In this document: positions 1-10,601 of the stretch, in pieces | How positions within the stretch are numbered: the first letter of the stretch is position 1 | Layout: each line of letters begins with the position of its first letter | NCBI GenBank assembly: GCA_016271365.2 | Contig: CM057450.1 | Coordinates: 1,806,065,967 to 1,806,129,966, forward strand | Direction: 5' to 3' | DNA from: Neoceratodus forsteri | Lineage: Eukaryota > Chordata > Ceratodontiformes > Ceratodontidae | DNA: 64,000 nucleotides | The notes under the pieces: generated by a model | The model's database searches: none | What the model saw: the letters and a program-made list of their open reading frames with translations, nothing else | Told to the model about the DNA's origin: nothing | Made by a program: the position numbers and the translations under genes

Positions 1-1290
1 AGAGTACCTGATTTCTTCTTCCCTAGGAGTCCGATCCGGCGGCGGTATGGGTCATCTCTTTCTCTAAGAGAGATTTCTCTCATTCAGAGATATTTCCTAG
101 ACCTAGGTGACTGCTGAGTCTGTTAATTCCCCTTTCTTTTTATCAGGCTTTCTTCTCTTGAGCACAGTCTTGCAGCAGCAGAAGCGACTCTCCACCAAGT
201 CAGAACTCAGGTTCCTACTTCCTTGCTTGCTTAATTTAACAGGTGATTTTCTCCTTCTTGACGGAAGGTCAAGTAGGTCCTTTTTCTGAGGTGGCTTCTC
301 AAATATTCACACCTTCGATTCCTGCGCACTGGCCCATGCCAGTCACTCACAAAGCTATCCTCTTTAAGTGCGGGATGGAGTTGTGATGTTTGTTTTTCAG
401 CAAACAAACTAGAATCCTTTCCTACTCCCTTCAGCGAAGCCAGAGTGGGTAGTGCCTCACTGCATTGAGTCACTGCCTTTTTCAGTCACTTCAACAAATG
501 GGTTTGCCCTAACCTGGTCCTACTGTGTTCCTCCTCGACGCAAATCTGCCTCTATTTCCCTTAGAAATCCAGCCCCTGTTTTTTTTCTGTCGGAATGTTT
601 TTTCTGCAGTGGACACGTCCTCCTGTACACTTTTTCCTTTCTTCCCTGAGTTCAGAGACTGCTGCTACAGTTGTACACACGGGGCAGGATGATTCCTTTT
701 GGAATATGCAGTGGGTAGGATCTGGTTCTATTAGAACACCACGAGAGGCTTCTAAGCTGTGTTTGGCCTTCCATCAGGAAGATTCCTGTGACTAAGTGGA
801 GACCATTCTCCTTGTTGGGCTAACCCCACCTGGACCCCCTTGCTCACCAAGTAAGGGGTTCAAGTGCTCTTGGACCTGTTGCTTGCAGGTCAGCCATACT
901 TGATAGTGGGGGTTTCCATGTGCACTTTCCGGTCTACCCTGAACCAGTAGACTTTACCTCTGACTCTTTCAGTTCCTGAGGTCCCTTTTATGTTACATTA
1001 GTACATGTCTTTGACACTATTAATTTTGGTCCTAGGCCAAACTATGAGGCCAGGTTCTTGCCGTTCTCCTAGAGTGGTTGCGGCTTCCTGGCAGACTTTC
1101 ATTTTGTGCCCATTGCAGTCATCTGCAAAGTGGTGAGTTACAACTCGAGCACTTATCTTGTAGGCACGATGTTCTAGATGCTCTTACAAGATAGCTCTTT
1201 TTATTAGCAGGAAAGTACTTGGCTGTCCTTTCTGAGTGAACCCTATCTCCTACCACCCTACTCAGGGTTGTTGGTTTTAGCTCGGTACTC

Positions 1291-1400
1291 TCCCACTAGT
1301 GTGAATGAGTAATGGAGACTTAGTCCAGGAAGATATGGAAATTACATACTTACCGTAATTATTGATCTTCATGGACAGTCTCCATCACTCATTCACACGT
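1291..1400. repeat. DIRS A internal complementary region (ICR)
   Basis: The second half ('gtaattattgatcttc' near 1354 onward, through 'cactcattcac') is the reverse complement of the element's right end at 1730-1797. The first half ('tgtgaatgagtaatgg') should complement the missing left end. This paired arrangement is the ICR hallmark of DIRS elements, thought to template rebuilding of the ends on a circular intermediate. Confidence 0.8.
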
Positions 1401-1555
1401 CCACCCACCATCCCCTGGGTTCACTCGTTTTCTTTCCTGGTCTTCACGGTCTTATGGTTCAGACTGTGGGGATATTATTCTTTGACCTTTCTTGCAAAGG
1501 CCATCTGGGCCCTCTCAGGCTCAGAAACTCAGGATGAGTTATTCTCATTAGTTAC

Positions 1556-1797
1556 GCTGCACCTCCTTGGTCGAAAAGGTACTGAGGCGGTTGGAGGGTC
1601 AATGCCGAGATAGCCTACACAGGCGCAAGCTAGTGTCGAAGTGCCACGCATGTGTGGTCCCCTCTCGGCGCCGACCCTTCAGAAAACTAGGCTTCCGCTT
1701 GGGTCCTAGTGCCTCAGGTGCTATCCCACTAGTGTGAATGAGTAATGGAGACTGTCCAAGAAGATCAATAATTACGGTAAGTATGTAATTTCCTTTT
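1556..1797. repeat. DIRS A right terminal inverted repeat
   Basis: Closely related to the right terminal repeat of the element ending at 30961: both hold 'ggttggagggtcaatgccga', 'gggtcctag' and 'gtgtgaatgagt', and end in 'gtaatttcc'. The terminus carries 'acggtaagt', complementary to the core of the ICR at 1291-1400. Confidence 0.8.
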
Positions 1798-2084
1798 GTT
1801 GTTACCAGTGTCAGCAAAGCCCAAATCTGTTTTACTGGTGTTTTTTTGTGAGCTTTAACAATTATTTTTTCTGAGCTACCATGTATTTTAATAGTTTTGT
1901 TGTCTAGTATTGTGTATCAGTCCTCATAATTATTAGAAATAAACTCTGTGATAAGTTCAGCATGTACCTCAACCAGAGGCTAGGTCTGTTGTATTGCCTC
2001 CGTCTTCTCCTATAATCTGCCTCATGCCAAAAAATAGTGATGCCCTCACGCCTCCTTCTCCTCTCCTATGGCGCCCTGCTACTC

Positions 2085-2561
2085 CTCCCAGCTCAGGCCA
2101 CCATCCTCTCTCGCCTCAATCAACTTTATCTTAGGGCAGGATGTTTTGCACTAGCCATCGACCCCTGGCATCACCATTGTAATGTCCTCTCATCACTGGG
2201 CTGGTCACCTCTTAAGTCTAAGTTTCAGTACATTACCATGTTCCTAATATACAAGCTGGTCCACCTTCATACCCCTCCTTGCCTGGGTGACGTTATCAAA
2301 CTTAGGCATTCCCAGTGTACACTACGGTCTGCCTCCCTTCCATTTCTTGTAACTCCCAACCCTCAGCTGCCAGTTGGCAGGAGATCCTTTGCCTTTACAG
2401 TCACATCCACCTGGAATTCTCTCCCACACAGGATTCTCTCCAGCACTTCCCTCCCACAATTTAAACACTACCTCTCACATCACCTCCTTTCCCCCTCTCC
2501 AGCTGTACAGATGCTAAGGCTCCAAACTAATTTAGGGAAAACAAGAAGCAAACAGCAGTAG
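2085..2561 (+). pseudogene. C-terminal tail of an L2/CR1-group LINE reverse transcriptase
   Basis: An open frame of about 170 codons carries the conserved C-terminal block of L2/CR1-group LINE ORF2 proteins: the 'KFQYITMFLIYKLVHLHTP' segment (family pattern: hydrophobic 'tFKaLh..aP'), then 'CTLRSAS' and 'RRSFAFTVTSTWNSLP' (family pattern 'gdRaFs...p.lWNsLP'), then 'FKHYLSHHL'. The upstream reverse transcriptase domain is absent, as expected of a 5'-truncated LINE copy. The methionine at 2037 only opens the frame and is unlikely to be a real start. The clade within the group is uncertain. Confidence 0.65.
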
Positions 2562-3189
2562 CCCCACTCTGCCCACGGGCATCACACAGTAGCTGGCACC
2601 GTACCTGCTGTGCTCCTCTGAGTGTGCAGTCTGACTTGGGTGCTGTTGCAGCACCCCACCATCCCACACTGGTATAATGCTGTGGCAGGTTGGGTAACAA
2701 CAGCACTCAGTCGTGCAGCAATTCAGGGGTATTCCGAAGCTAAGCTCCCCTCACTCAGGGGTACACAACTAACAACAACAGCATGGAGAACTGCTAGCTC
2801 TTACACTCCCCCAAATTAAAAACAAAATAGTGGCGTAGGCTTGTGGTTTGCAACACTGCAAAGTGGGAGATCTGGGTTTGTGAGCTGAACTGATCCAGAC
2901 TTCCCTGTCCTGGGCTGGTGGGGTTTAGAGTGTGATGCGACAGCACTGCGTGCTGACCTAAGGTGACATATTTTAGGGTGTGCCATCAGCACATCGAAAA
3001 TTTTACAACAAAGACCACCACAGTGACAAATCTCACCAGGTCGCTGTGGTGGTCTGCTTAATACTAACACCGTGACTCCCAGTGTTTCGCCCCCACCCAG
3101 AACCAGTTCTGATGTGGAGTTAGTTATTTAGAGATGGGCGATGTGGGGGGGGGGGCAAAGCCTCCCACAAAAAAACACTTTTTCCTGAT

Positions 3190-3220
3190 GGGAACAATGC
3201 CAACAGTCGGCATTGTTCCC
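3190..3220. repeat. Short perfect inverted repeat
   Basis: Two 12-bp arms, 'gggaacaatgcc' and 'ggcattgttccc', are separated by 7 bp. No coding context; it may be part of an old non-autonomous DNA transposon, but no larger structure is visible. Confidence 0.8.
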
Positions 3221-3459
3221 GTTGCTGTTGGTGATGTCAACAGCATTGTTGTTGAAGTAACTTGGAACCATATTTTAGTGGATTGTGGGGGCTGTCTTGA
3301 TAATGTGGGTGACCACACAGTGTTGTAAGACACCACCAGATTGGTTGATCCCACACAAAGACACCCAGATCAGCAAGCATCCCTAGAGACTCCTAGGTCA
3401 GCAAGAGTAACAGTTGAACTTCCCTGATACACACATCCAAATAAACTGAACACTGCCCG

Positions 3460-3475
3460 CCCCCCCCCCCCCCCC
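3460..3475. repeat. Homopolymer run of 16 C
   Basis: Uninterrupted C run. Its length is probably polymorphic and prone to sequencing error. Confidence 0.9.
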
Positions 3476-4627
3476 ATTTCTCCATGTGTGGTTTTTAATC
3501 ATGCAATGGGAGATCAGCTGATCAAAGGGATAGATGTGCAGCAGTTAAAATTTAAACCTGACACTCCTGCCCATACTGCCCAGCCCAAATGGACTTCACT
3601 TTTTATGTTGTTGTTTTAAATCATTTATTGTGAAAATGTTTAGGCTTAAACATTTTTTTTGTTTACACAAAAACATTACTTTCAGGTTGGTGTGCAGTCA
3701 CAACAGCTGAGGGAATAAAGGGTTAGATGCAGGAGCAGTTAAAGCAGCAGTACTATGTAAACATAAATCTGCACTTTTTCGAGAGTTTATTCCGTGCTCT
3801 ACGGAGCATGTACCTGGTAATCTTTCCCATCGGCATTGTAGTATCACCCCATAATTTGCTCAGTTATCCTTTGTTTTTGTTTACATTTCTGCCGCCCGCC
3901 ACATTGAAAACAGTAGTACTATATGCAGCCGCCATATTTACTGGTGCGCTACAAACTGAAAACAGATCACTTCCTGATTTGGTAGTACTACTGCTTTAAA
4001 CTGTAAACCCGCCACCGTCACCCCTGCTGCCTAGTCCAATTCCCTATGTGCAGTGCCACTGAAAAACTGCAACCGCAAGTTTTTACTTTGAACTGTGTAA
4101 AAAGCGTTAACATTTTCGAAACAATACTCTCAAATATGTTGACAATTTTGCATGCAGACTTGGGTTTGGCTTAAACAATGCAATGCAAGGTTGGGAAATT
4201 GTTTTATGTTACCTTGCTTTATTTGAATCCTTGTCTGGTTTTGTATTGAAATCCACTGGCCAAACATAAATATTCTTAACATTTGATTTGTGCTGAAGCA
4301 GTCTATCAGAAAACATTTTGTTGCCACAGAGAATGAAACAGCAGGTGGGAGAAAAGGTGTAAATTAGCCCAGTCATCCAAATGGGGTGCTAACTGCGAAG
4401 CCTTTTTGTAAGTGATAAGGCGGTTTCTTCCTTGTGAACATACTTTCATTCAGACTAGTTTTCATTCAAACAACTGAGGAGGATTTTGGATGGCCCTGCT
4501 GATTATAAAATTGAATAAGCTAGTTGGTAACAGTGATCCTGTGCTTAGCAGTCTACAACCTAGATGCTCACACGCAAAGAATACAAGAAAAACCTGACGA
4601 AAGTCTGGAAACAAGATTATAGAAATG

Positions 4628-4712
4628 GAGAATCTGTCGGCAGATAAGGACCATACAGCCCACCTAGTCTGCCCATTTCCCTACTTGGTTTAGCAACCCC
4701 TACTCTATAAAA
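4628..4712 (-). mobile_element. CR1-type LINE 3' terminal fragment
   Basis: The stretch 'cggcagataaggacc...cccacctagtctgcccatttcc' is the reverse complement of the 3' untranslated end found in other CR1 copies here (near 37.72, 42.33 and 56.25 kb). Only the last ~80 bp survive. Confidence 0.75.
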
Positions 4713-4794
4713 CACATAAAATCACTGCAGCCTGAGTAAAACTCGGTAAATTACAGGGTACCTACCCTGACCACTGTATGATGCAGTAAACATA

Positions 4795-5025
4795 TATTGG
4801 TATTTTTTTATATGCTTTGTAAACTGGGTAAGGCCCACTAAGCATAGGTGCCTGTTTTCAGGTGTGACCCGTGAGCACTGGGGCAGTTAAGTGACTTGCT
4901 CAGAGTCGCACGGTATTCAAGTGGAGGTTGTGGATTCAAACCCAAGTCTGTTTGGATGTACCCAATTCATTAACTGTTTGTTACACCAACTTCTAGGCTA
5001 TACTGCTAGCCACAGTAACTCCTAG
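4795..5025 (-). mobile_element. MIR/CORE-type SINE
   Basis: Read on the minus strand it starts with a degenerate tRNA-like head. The conserved segment follows ('aagtcacttaac', 'gcgactctgagc'), then a tail with 'cctgaaaacaggca' and 'ccttacccagtttac'. The 'gtgacttgctcagagtcgcac' segment is the reverse complement of the part of the MIR/CORE-SINE consensus that reads as a 'gtgacc...gcaagt.actta' phrase. Related copies sit at 12.65 and 53.6 kb. Confidence 0.75.
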
Positions 5026-5061
5026 ATATAATGTTTTAAGATATGATTTCAGTAATAAGGG

Positions 5062-5212
5062 ATACGTGATGCTGCAGCATCTGATAGCGGTTTTATCAAT
5101 ACGAGTGGCAAGTGAGCTTGGGGGTTATCATGAGTGGCTCCGCTTTAATCCTCAAGCTCACTTGCCATGAGTGTTGATATAAACCGCTATCAGATGCTGC
5201 AGCATCACGTAT
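5062..5212. repeat. 151-bp fold-back (near-perfect inverted repeat)
   Basis: The left arm begins 'atacgtgatgctgcagcatc' and the right arm ends with its exact complement. Arms of roughly 60 bp pair with few mismatches around a short loop. The arms include 'tgatagcggttttatcaa' / 'ttgatataaaccgctatca' and 'ggcaagtgagctt' / 'aagctcacttgcc'. This resembles a fold-back MITE or a hairpin RNA precursor; no flanking duplication is clear. Confidence 0.85.
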
Positions 5213-5234
5213 TCGTTTTATATTACTTCATTGA

Positions 5235-5256
5235 CTTCATTCATTCATTCATTCAT
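5235..5256. repeat. (ATTC)n microsatellite
   Basis: About five ATTC units immediately downstream of the fold-back at 5062-5212. Confidence 0.9.
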
Positions 5257-6377
5257 ATGACTTCATTGTGTCGTTTGGTTGTGTATTTCTGTGGTTATTT
5301 TGCTAGTTTTCTTCTGTGTTTGGGGGTTTCATTTGTGCTTCTGTGTTGCTGCGCTACAAGTTCGTACTTTAATTTGTGCTTTATTGCAGCTGAAACATCA
5401 CCGACAACATCACTACTGAATGTAGTTCGACACTGATGTTATCAGTGACGTGTAGGACAGGGCTGATAGCAGCACCTACGTAATGACAGTGCTGATAACC
5501 TGCAGTTCTTGTTGCCTGTCTACACGTCATTAGAAGAAATTTGTTTAGTGGTACTGATGGCTGTTTTTATCAAATGAGTTTATCAGTCAACCCCTATAAT
5601 ATAAGTGTACAGTACCCACAGTGCAAATTATGAACATTAAACACTTTACTTTTCACTAAAACAGAATTATTTGCCACTTCATCTGTTTATTTTTTTCTTA
5701 CACCAAAGTGGGCGAATAGTTGACAGAGCACTGTAAATAGCTTTTGATTGGGCTTTATTATTCTACATTCAGAAACAGACAAAAACATGTTATTCTGAAT
5801 TTATTTAATATTGATTTTCTCTGACTCACTAAACAGAATATTACATTTTGGATGAGAGGCAACACATCTTATGTGTTTAGTATTCATTTTAGGAACATAA
5901 GCTTTTCTTCGTGTTTAAAACATAGTCAAGTGGCAGTGTATTCATTTAGCAGTTTACAGTATGCTGACTAATATATGCTGCAAAAGACAGTAAAAGATTT
6001 ATTGTGAAGCACTCAGAATATATAGTATAAAACTCCAACAATTAATGCAAAAAATCTGCACAATTTCAGGTTACTTTTGCCGCAGTTTTCCAGTGGCCCT
6101 GTCGCCATGTGTGCTGATACTTGTATTTTTCATTTATTTATTTTTTTGGTATCATCCAGTGTAATATAAATAATAAAAGACATTTAGGCACATACTAGAT
6201 GAAAACTGTGCTTTCAGGAAGGAAAGCAGTCCTTAGCTGATGGAGAGGTTGGTGGGAAGCATAGGTGGTTAAACTGAAGCATGGCTGGTTACAACAAAGC
6301 AGTGTGGGTGGTTTCCTTACTGATTCTATAAACAGCAAAGCAGAAAGAATACGCAATAGAGCAGCATTCATTTTAAG
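5257..6377. other. Unassigned AT-rich DNA, no gene recognised
   Basis: No long frame and no element I can identify. Phrases resembling the fold-back ('gctgataac', 'gtttttatcaa') recur around 5480-5590, hinting that the fold-back belongs to a larger element reaching about 5.6 kb; this is only a suggestion. Confidence 0.4.
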
Positions 6378-7030
6378 ATGCTGAAATCTGGGCTGCCCAT
6401 CGGCACAGTGGTAGTACTACCGCTTGCAGCACCAGTGACCCAGGGTCAGAAGTGAACTCGGGTTGCTGGAGGGCCAGCCAAGTGAGGAGGATTGAACACC
6501 CAGGGGGCTGCTGTTCTCCTCCAGGGAGGGTGGGCTGTGGGTCCCACTGCTTTACTGCCACCTGGGTGGCCACGGGTGGTAGTGAAATAGCGCTGTAGAA
6601 TGATCGGGAGGGGAGGATGCTGGTCGGGGTCTGGAGCAGTGGCATGTCTCTATATGCCCCACCTCCTTGGATCCCCTGTACTGCAGGCGCCCTCAGGGGC
6701 AGGAACCAGAAAACCAGGAAAGAACACCACGCATCAGCCACCGGTGGAAGGGACCCGACTGCCCCAGGCATCATAACCAGGCTCTATGGAGGACCTTCTG
6801 GACCGCCCGATGTACAGTAAGGGACCGCGGAGGAGACAACCCGGGGTTCCCTCCCTTCCTGACCAGGGTTAAAACCAAGGCAGGACGGAGGAAGGCCCAT
6901 GGGAGCGCCTAGGCGTTACCTGGGGCAACGCTAGGAGATATACAGCTTAAGGATCCCTGAAAAGTGAAGGTTAATGTGGTGAGAAGGGGGCATAGAAAGA
7001 GAAAATTTAAAAAAAAAAATGCTGAAATCT
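6378..7030 (+). mobile_element. GC-rich SINE with poly-A tail and 12-bp target duplication
   Basis: A ~630-bp GC-rich block in AT-rich surroundings. It ends in an A-rich tail (7009-7018) and is flanked by 'atgctgaaatct' at 6378-6389 and 7019-7030. The 5' part contains 'ggcacagtggtagtac', resembling a tRNA A-box. A poly-A tail plus a ~12-bp target duplication indicate L1-type retrotransposition. It is related to copies at 13.9-14.5 kb (minus) and 58.1-58.7 kb (plus) through a shared segment 'aggat(t/c)ga.c..cc....g..ctg' followed by a '(c)tccagggaggg' block. There is no coding capacity; overlapping frames here are chance products of high GC. Confidence 0.8.
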
Positions 7031-7380
7031 TGGGGATTCTGTGCTGTGACATGCAAATTCCATGAGGCACCGGTAGAAGAATTTAACATCTGCAAACCAA
7101 GCAGGATTCCGTTATTTTTACCAGTAAAACTGGAAAAACAGGGTCCTTGGTTTGGAGTGGAGAAAATGAACTGCAAGAAGGGATGCTGTTCCTTTTAAGG
7201 AGGAGAATGGTGTTTGCATGCTAGTCTGCATGAGAAACAACACTGCTGAGACAGCACGAAGCAAAGTCTAGAATGACTGGCCCTGGGCTACATTTGTGTG
7301 GAGAGAGAGAGGATCCGAAGAGGGAGCCCAGTCCCATCAGAGATGGTTTCTCCTTTTTTAGCCAGCACATACTTCAAGTG

Positions 7381-7592
7381 ACTACTTTATTTTTTGTTTG
7401 TATTATTGCATAGTCAGGATGTCTATTAATTGTAACCCTCTGATGCCGTTATTCTCATATTTTTGTTTACAGTTTGCTGCATATTTTATTTGTGCTGTTA
7501 GTCCGTAATTCTTCCGGGTCATGCCTGAAAATAGGTATATGTATTCCTAATGTATCTTACCTGGTATCAAAAAGAGATAAATAAACCTGAGA
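7381..7592 (+). mobile_element. Possible LINE 3' end sharing its tail with local SINEs
   Basis: This non-coding stretch ends with 'gggtcatgcctgaaaatagg', then 'cttacctgg', then 'gataaataaacc'. The same order (a 'gtc.tgcctgaaaataggca' block, a 'ttaccggtcaa' block, then ATAAA repeats) forms the 3' tails of the SINEs at 10.6 kb, 33.86 kb and 43.7 kb, and in weaker form of the MIR-like SINEs. I infer that it is the 3' end of the partner LINE, but no coding sequence is attached. Confidence 0.4.
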
Positions 7593-7990
7593 GAGCAGAG
7601 TTCTAGTGGCCAGCAGCATCGGGAGGAGCCATTCATGTCTGGGAACTGAGAGTACTCCGGAGGGTGGCAGTGTCTTTGGGTAAGAATCTTCAGTGTTCAT
7701 CCTGTTTGAAAGTTTGCCATTGGGCCAGATTTCATATATCCCATTTTGCAGGGTTCTTCTGCACCATTTAAGAAATTGCTTGGCCTTTTTTTGGGGATGT
7801 TAATTTGACAATGTTGCTCATTCCCTAGTGCAGCTACACCAGCCAACCCTTGGCAACATCTGTAGGCCTGTACCAAATTTGCACCTGAGTTAACCAGAGA
7901 CTGAGTAAAAAGAGAGATTCCTTATGAGGAGGTTATAGTAAATTCTAATACCAGGTGGGAGTGAGTAACAGTGGCCCATCCTGGCACAGT
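7593..7990. other. Unassigned DNA upstream of the hAT remnant
   Basis: No gene recognised. It may hold the 5' terminal region of the hAT element that follows, but I could not identify a terminal inverted repeat or an 8-bp duplication. Confidence 0.4.
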
Positions 7991-7996
7991 ACCTAA

Positions 7997-10600
7997 GTGA
8001 ATCATAGTCTGGCCAGCCTAGAAAGTTGCTTAATTAAGGACCAGCTACCATGCTCAGGAAAACAAAATCTCACTGTGTTCACCCTTGTTCCTCTAAGGCC
8101 CTCCAGCCCGATTCCTCAGTCTGGTGGACATATAGCTAAGAAAGCCAAGAGATGTTTCCCAGCATGCGAGTATTTTAGGGATGACCCCACAAATCCACTG
8201 AGAGCATGTTGCAGTATGTGTGAGAAAAAGATCACGGGGTAAATACACACGGACATTGGGAGCCAGTGTTCTGGCTGATCATCTAAAGTGTGAACACAGC
8301 ATCTGGCTAACAGTCACATCCCTTCACAATCCACACGCAGGTCAGACTCAGCAGAAGCAGCCAGGTATGACTGGCAGGATTAGACGGTTTGTTTAAATTA
8401 TGTAGCCCCCATGGCAGCAGCAGTCAAAGTCAAGTGACATTAGTGGTGCTCCATCCAGAACACCACTCCAACCAACACCATCACCACTAGCAGGGATAAT
8501 AGTGGTAGTGGACATAACAGCAGCAACAGTAATAGTCTAAAATTTATTGCTACCAAACAACCACAAAACAGGAGTCATAACATACCCACACAAAAATCCA
8601 CCTACTCATCCAGCTGTTGTGTGAATCAATCGATTGGTGAGATGACGGTGCTATGAACTGAAACCCAAATACAGCATTCCATCATACTTCATGTTTTCTT
8701 GGCATGTTCTCCTGCAACATATGAGGCCATACACATGCAGATGGTGACCCTTCTGAAGCAGGTGGGGGGGGGGCGCGAATATGTGTATTTCACTGGTGAC
8801 ATCTGGAGCAGTACTAAACCAAAGCTTCCTGAGTCTCACTGCTCATTGGGTTGTATCAAGCACCAGCAGCACCACTGCTGACCCATCTCCGCCACCACCA
8901 CCACCAGCCTATGCAGGAGTTATGGTGAAGCAGACAGCTGAATGGAGGAATAGCGCTGTAGAGAGTGCCTTACTAAATGTGTCATGGAGAGGAAACACAG
9001 TGGGGAGAACATGCTGTGCTTTATACAATCAGTGCTGGACATCTGGATACAACCTCACAACCTGAAGGTGGGAAGTTTTGTGACAGACAGTGGGAGTAAC
9101 AGTCTGAAGGCCATGAATGATGGGAGAGGGGTTCTGCCGTGCACCTTGCTTCGCACAAGCACTGAATCTGGTGGTGAGTTATATACTTGAGAAACATGCA
9201 CAGTTAAAATAAATATTGGACACTGTTTGAGACATTACAGGATATTTCCATCTTTCCTCCAAACACGCTGCACTCCGATGAGATTACTAAAAGAAGCACA
9301 GTGTCCCACAACATTGCTTGATTTAAGATATAGCGACAAGGTGGAACTCCTATCTTTTACACGGTGGAAAGATGGGTGGAACAGAAAGCTGTGTTCTGGG
9401 CTATGAACTTTGATGATATGCTTTGTGGGGAATACCTGTCCTGGGTGCAGTGGTGTGTGTGCGGCAAAAGCTGGTTCCACTTCTGAGACCTTATGAACAG
9501 GCCACCAAAGATCTGTCTGCTTTATCTGCTACTCCTAACATGGTCCTGCCTATGGTGAGTCTACTTGAACAACACACACACACTGTTCTATGAGATGTAC
9601 CACAACAACAACCCAACAAAGCTAGGCTGGTCACGGGGGTGCCAGTGGTGGTGCTCGGTAGACGTGGTGGTAGTTGCGATAACAGTGGTGATAGAGGTGA
9701 TGATAATGACTTGAGTAGTGCTGATCAGGATATTAGTGCTGGACAAGGTGGTGGTGGTGACACAAGTTCATCATCTCAGCAGCAGCCAAAGCTGGATGCA
9801 GTCCTTATTTGGGAGTGGCAGAGATGTTTCTGACACAACTTCAAGAACAGTTTCAATGCATTTGACTTGACACCCAATTTGTCATGGCGACATTACTGGA
9901 TCCCAGATATAAAGATGTCTGCATTCCTCCTGCACACGTTGACTATGTCAGACAGAAAGTCTTGCAGACATTTTAGCTAGAGCAACGCAGACAACACACG
10001 TAGACCAAAACTCAGCCTCCTCTTCTTAAGCCTACATCTCATGCTTACAGTGCTAGAGGGCTTCAGCATGGTGATGATGATACCATCAGATGGGATGAGG
10101 AAGAAATTTGTGATCCAGTTTCAGAAAAAACAGTAGACATATGGGAGCTGTCTGACGTCATGCTAGCATTATGGATGATGCATGGACATGACACCAGACT
10201 ACATGATGGAGACTTATTTAGCAGAGTCACTGTCTAGCCGAAATACTGATACCATCAAATTCTGGCAGGACAGAAAAGTTGTTTGGCCTGCACTGGTTAA
10301 AATGGTTTTGTACTTTCTGGGATGTCCCTCAACATTGGTTGTTTCTGAAAGGTGTTTCAGCACAACTGGGGATACTGCCTCATCATGTGGCTCCTGGCTA
10401 CATCCTGACAGTACTGAATTCCTAGCCTTTCTGAAACTGAATTTGCCACACATCAACTTCACCTATCCATTCAGTTATTTCAGGTTCCAACAGGTGTCAT
10501 CAACTAACCCTATACCTCCTGCAGGGAAGTCTCCCTGCACTCCCAGTGGCAGCACCACAGCCCAGTTCAAACAATGAAGGCAGCTCCAGTACTGATGTGC
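7997..10600 (+). pseudogene. hAT-superfamily DNA transposase pseudogene (BED finger, RNase H-like core, dimerisation region)
   Basis: A cut-and-paste transposase broken into several frames. A BED-type zinc finger remnant lies at 8140-8240 ('EYFRDDPTNPLRACCSMC'; two cysteines visible). The catalytic core start is at 8690-8850 ('YEAIHMQM', 'FTGDIWSS', then 'SFLSLTAHWV' in another frame). 'FVTDSGSNSLKAMND' is at 9076-9120, 'DIATRWNS' around 9330, and 'LRPYEQATKDLS' around 9480-9520. The C-terminal hAT dimerisation region is at 10200-10480, with 'FWQDRKVVWPALVKM', 'CPSTLVVSERCFSTTGD' and 'FLKLNLP'. Frameshifts and stops make it inactive. Family usage and motif order are those of hAT transposases (Ac/ZBED-like); the subfamily is not assigned. 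Confidence 0.85.
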
Positions 10601-10601
10601 C

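Larger units (their letters stand above)
1..1797 (+). mobile_element. DIRS retrotransposon A, decayed 3' part (RNase H, tyrosine recombinase, ICR, right ITR)
   Basis: This is the 3' part of an old DIRS-type retrotransposon; the 5' part lies outside the window. I placed it by comparison with the better preserved element at 25.0-30.96 kb. Bases 480-655 match the end of its RNase H/linker region (around 28.97-29.15 kb), including 'ctgcagtggaca' near 606. Bases 1066-1190 match the C-terminal recombinase region near 30.21-30.33 kb ('cccattgcagtcatctgcaaag'-like stretch). An internal complementary region follows at 1291-1400 and a terminal inverted repeat ends near 1797. No reading frame longer than about 80 codons survives, so it is inactive. 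The stretch at 660-1060 is too eroded to align with confidence. Confidence 0.8.
2562..4625. other. Unassigned AT-rich DNA, no gene recognised
   Basis: About 2 kb without a credible coding frame or a repeat I can name. It contains a short perfect palindrome (3190-3220), a 16-C run (3460-3475) and scattered A/T runs. Some phrases ('gtcgctgtggtggtctgcttaat') look repeat-like but have no second copy in this window. Confidence 0.5.

Noticed and set aside
2037..2084. Methionine at 2037 as the start of a genuine 174-codon gene
   Set aside because: The frame encodes only the C-terminal tail of a LINE protein, so the Met is incidental.
5235..5256. ATTC repeats as part of a CRISPR-like or telomeric array
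   Set aside because: Simple tetranucleotide repeat without spacers; no telomere hexamers occur.
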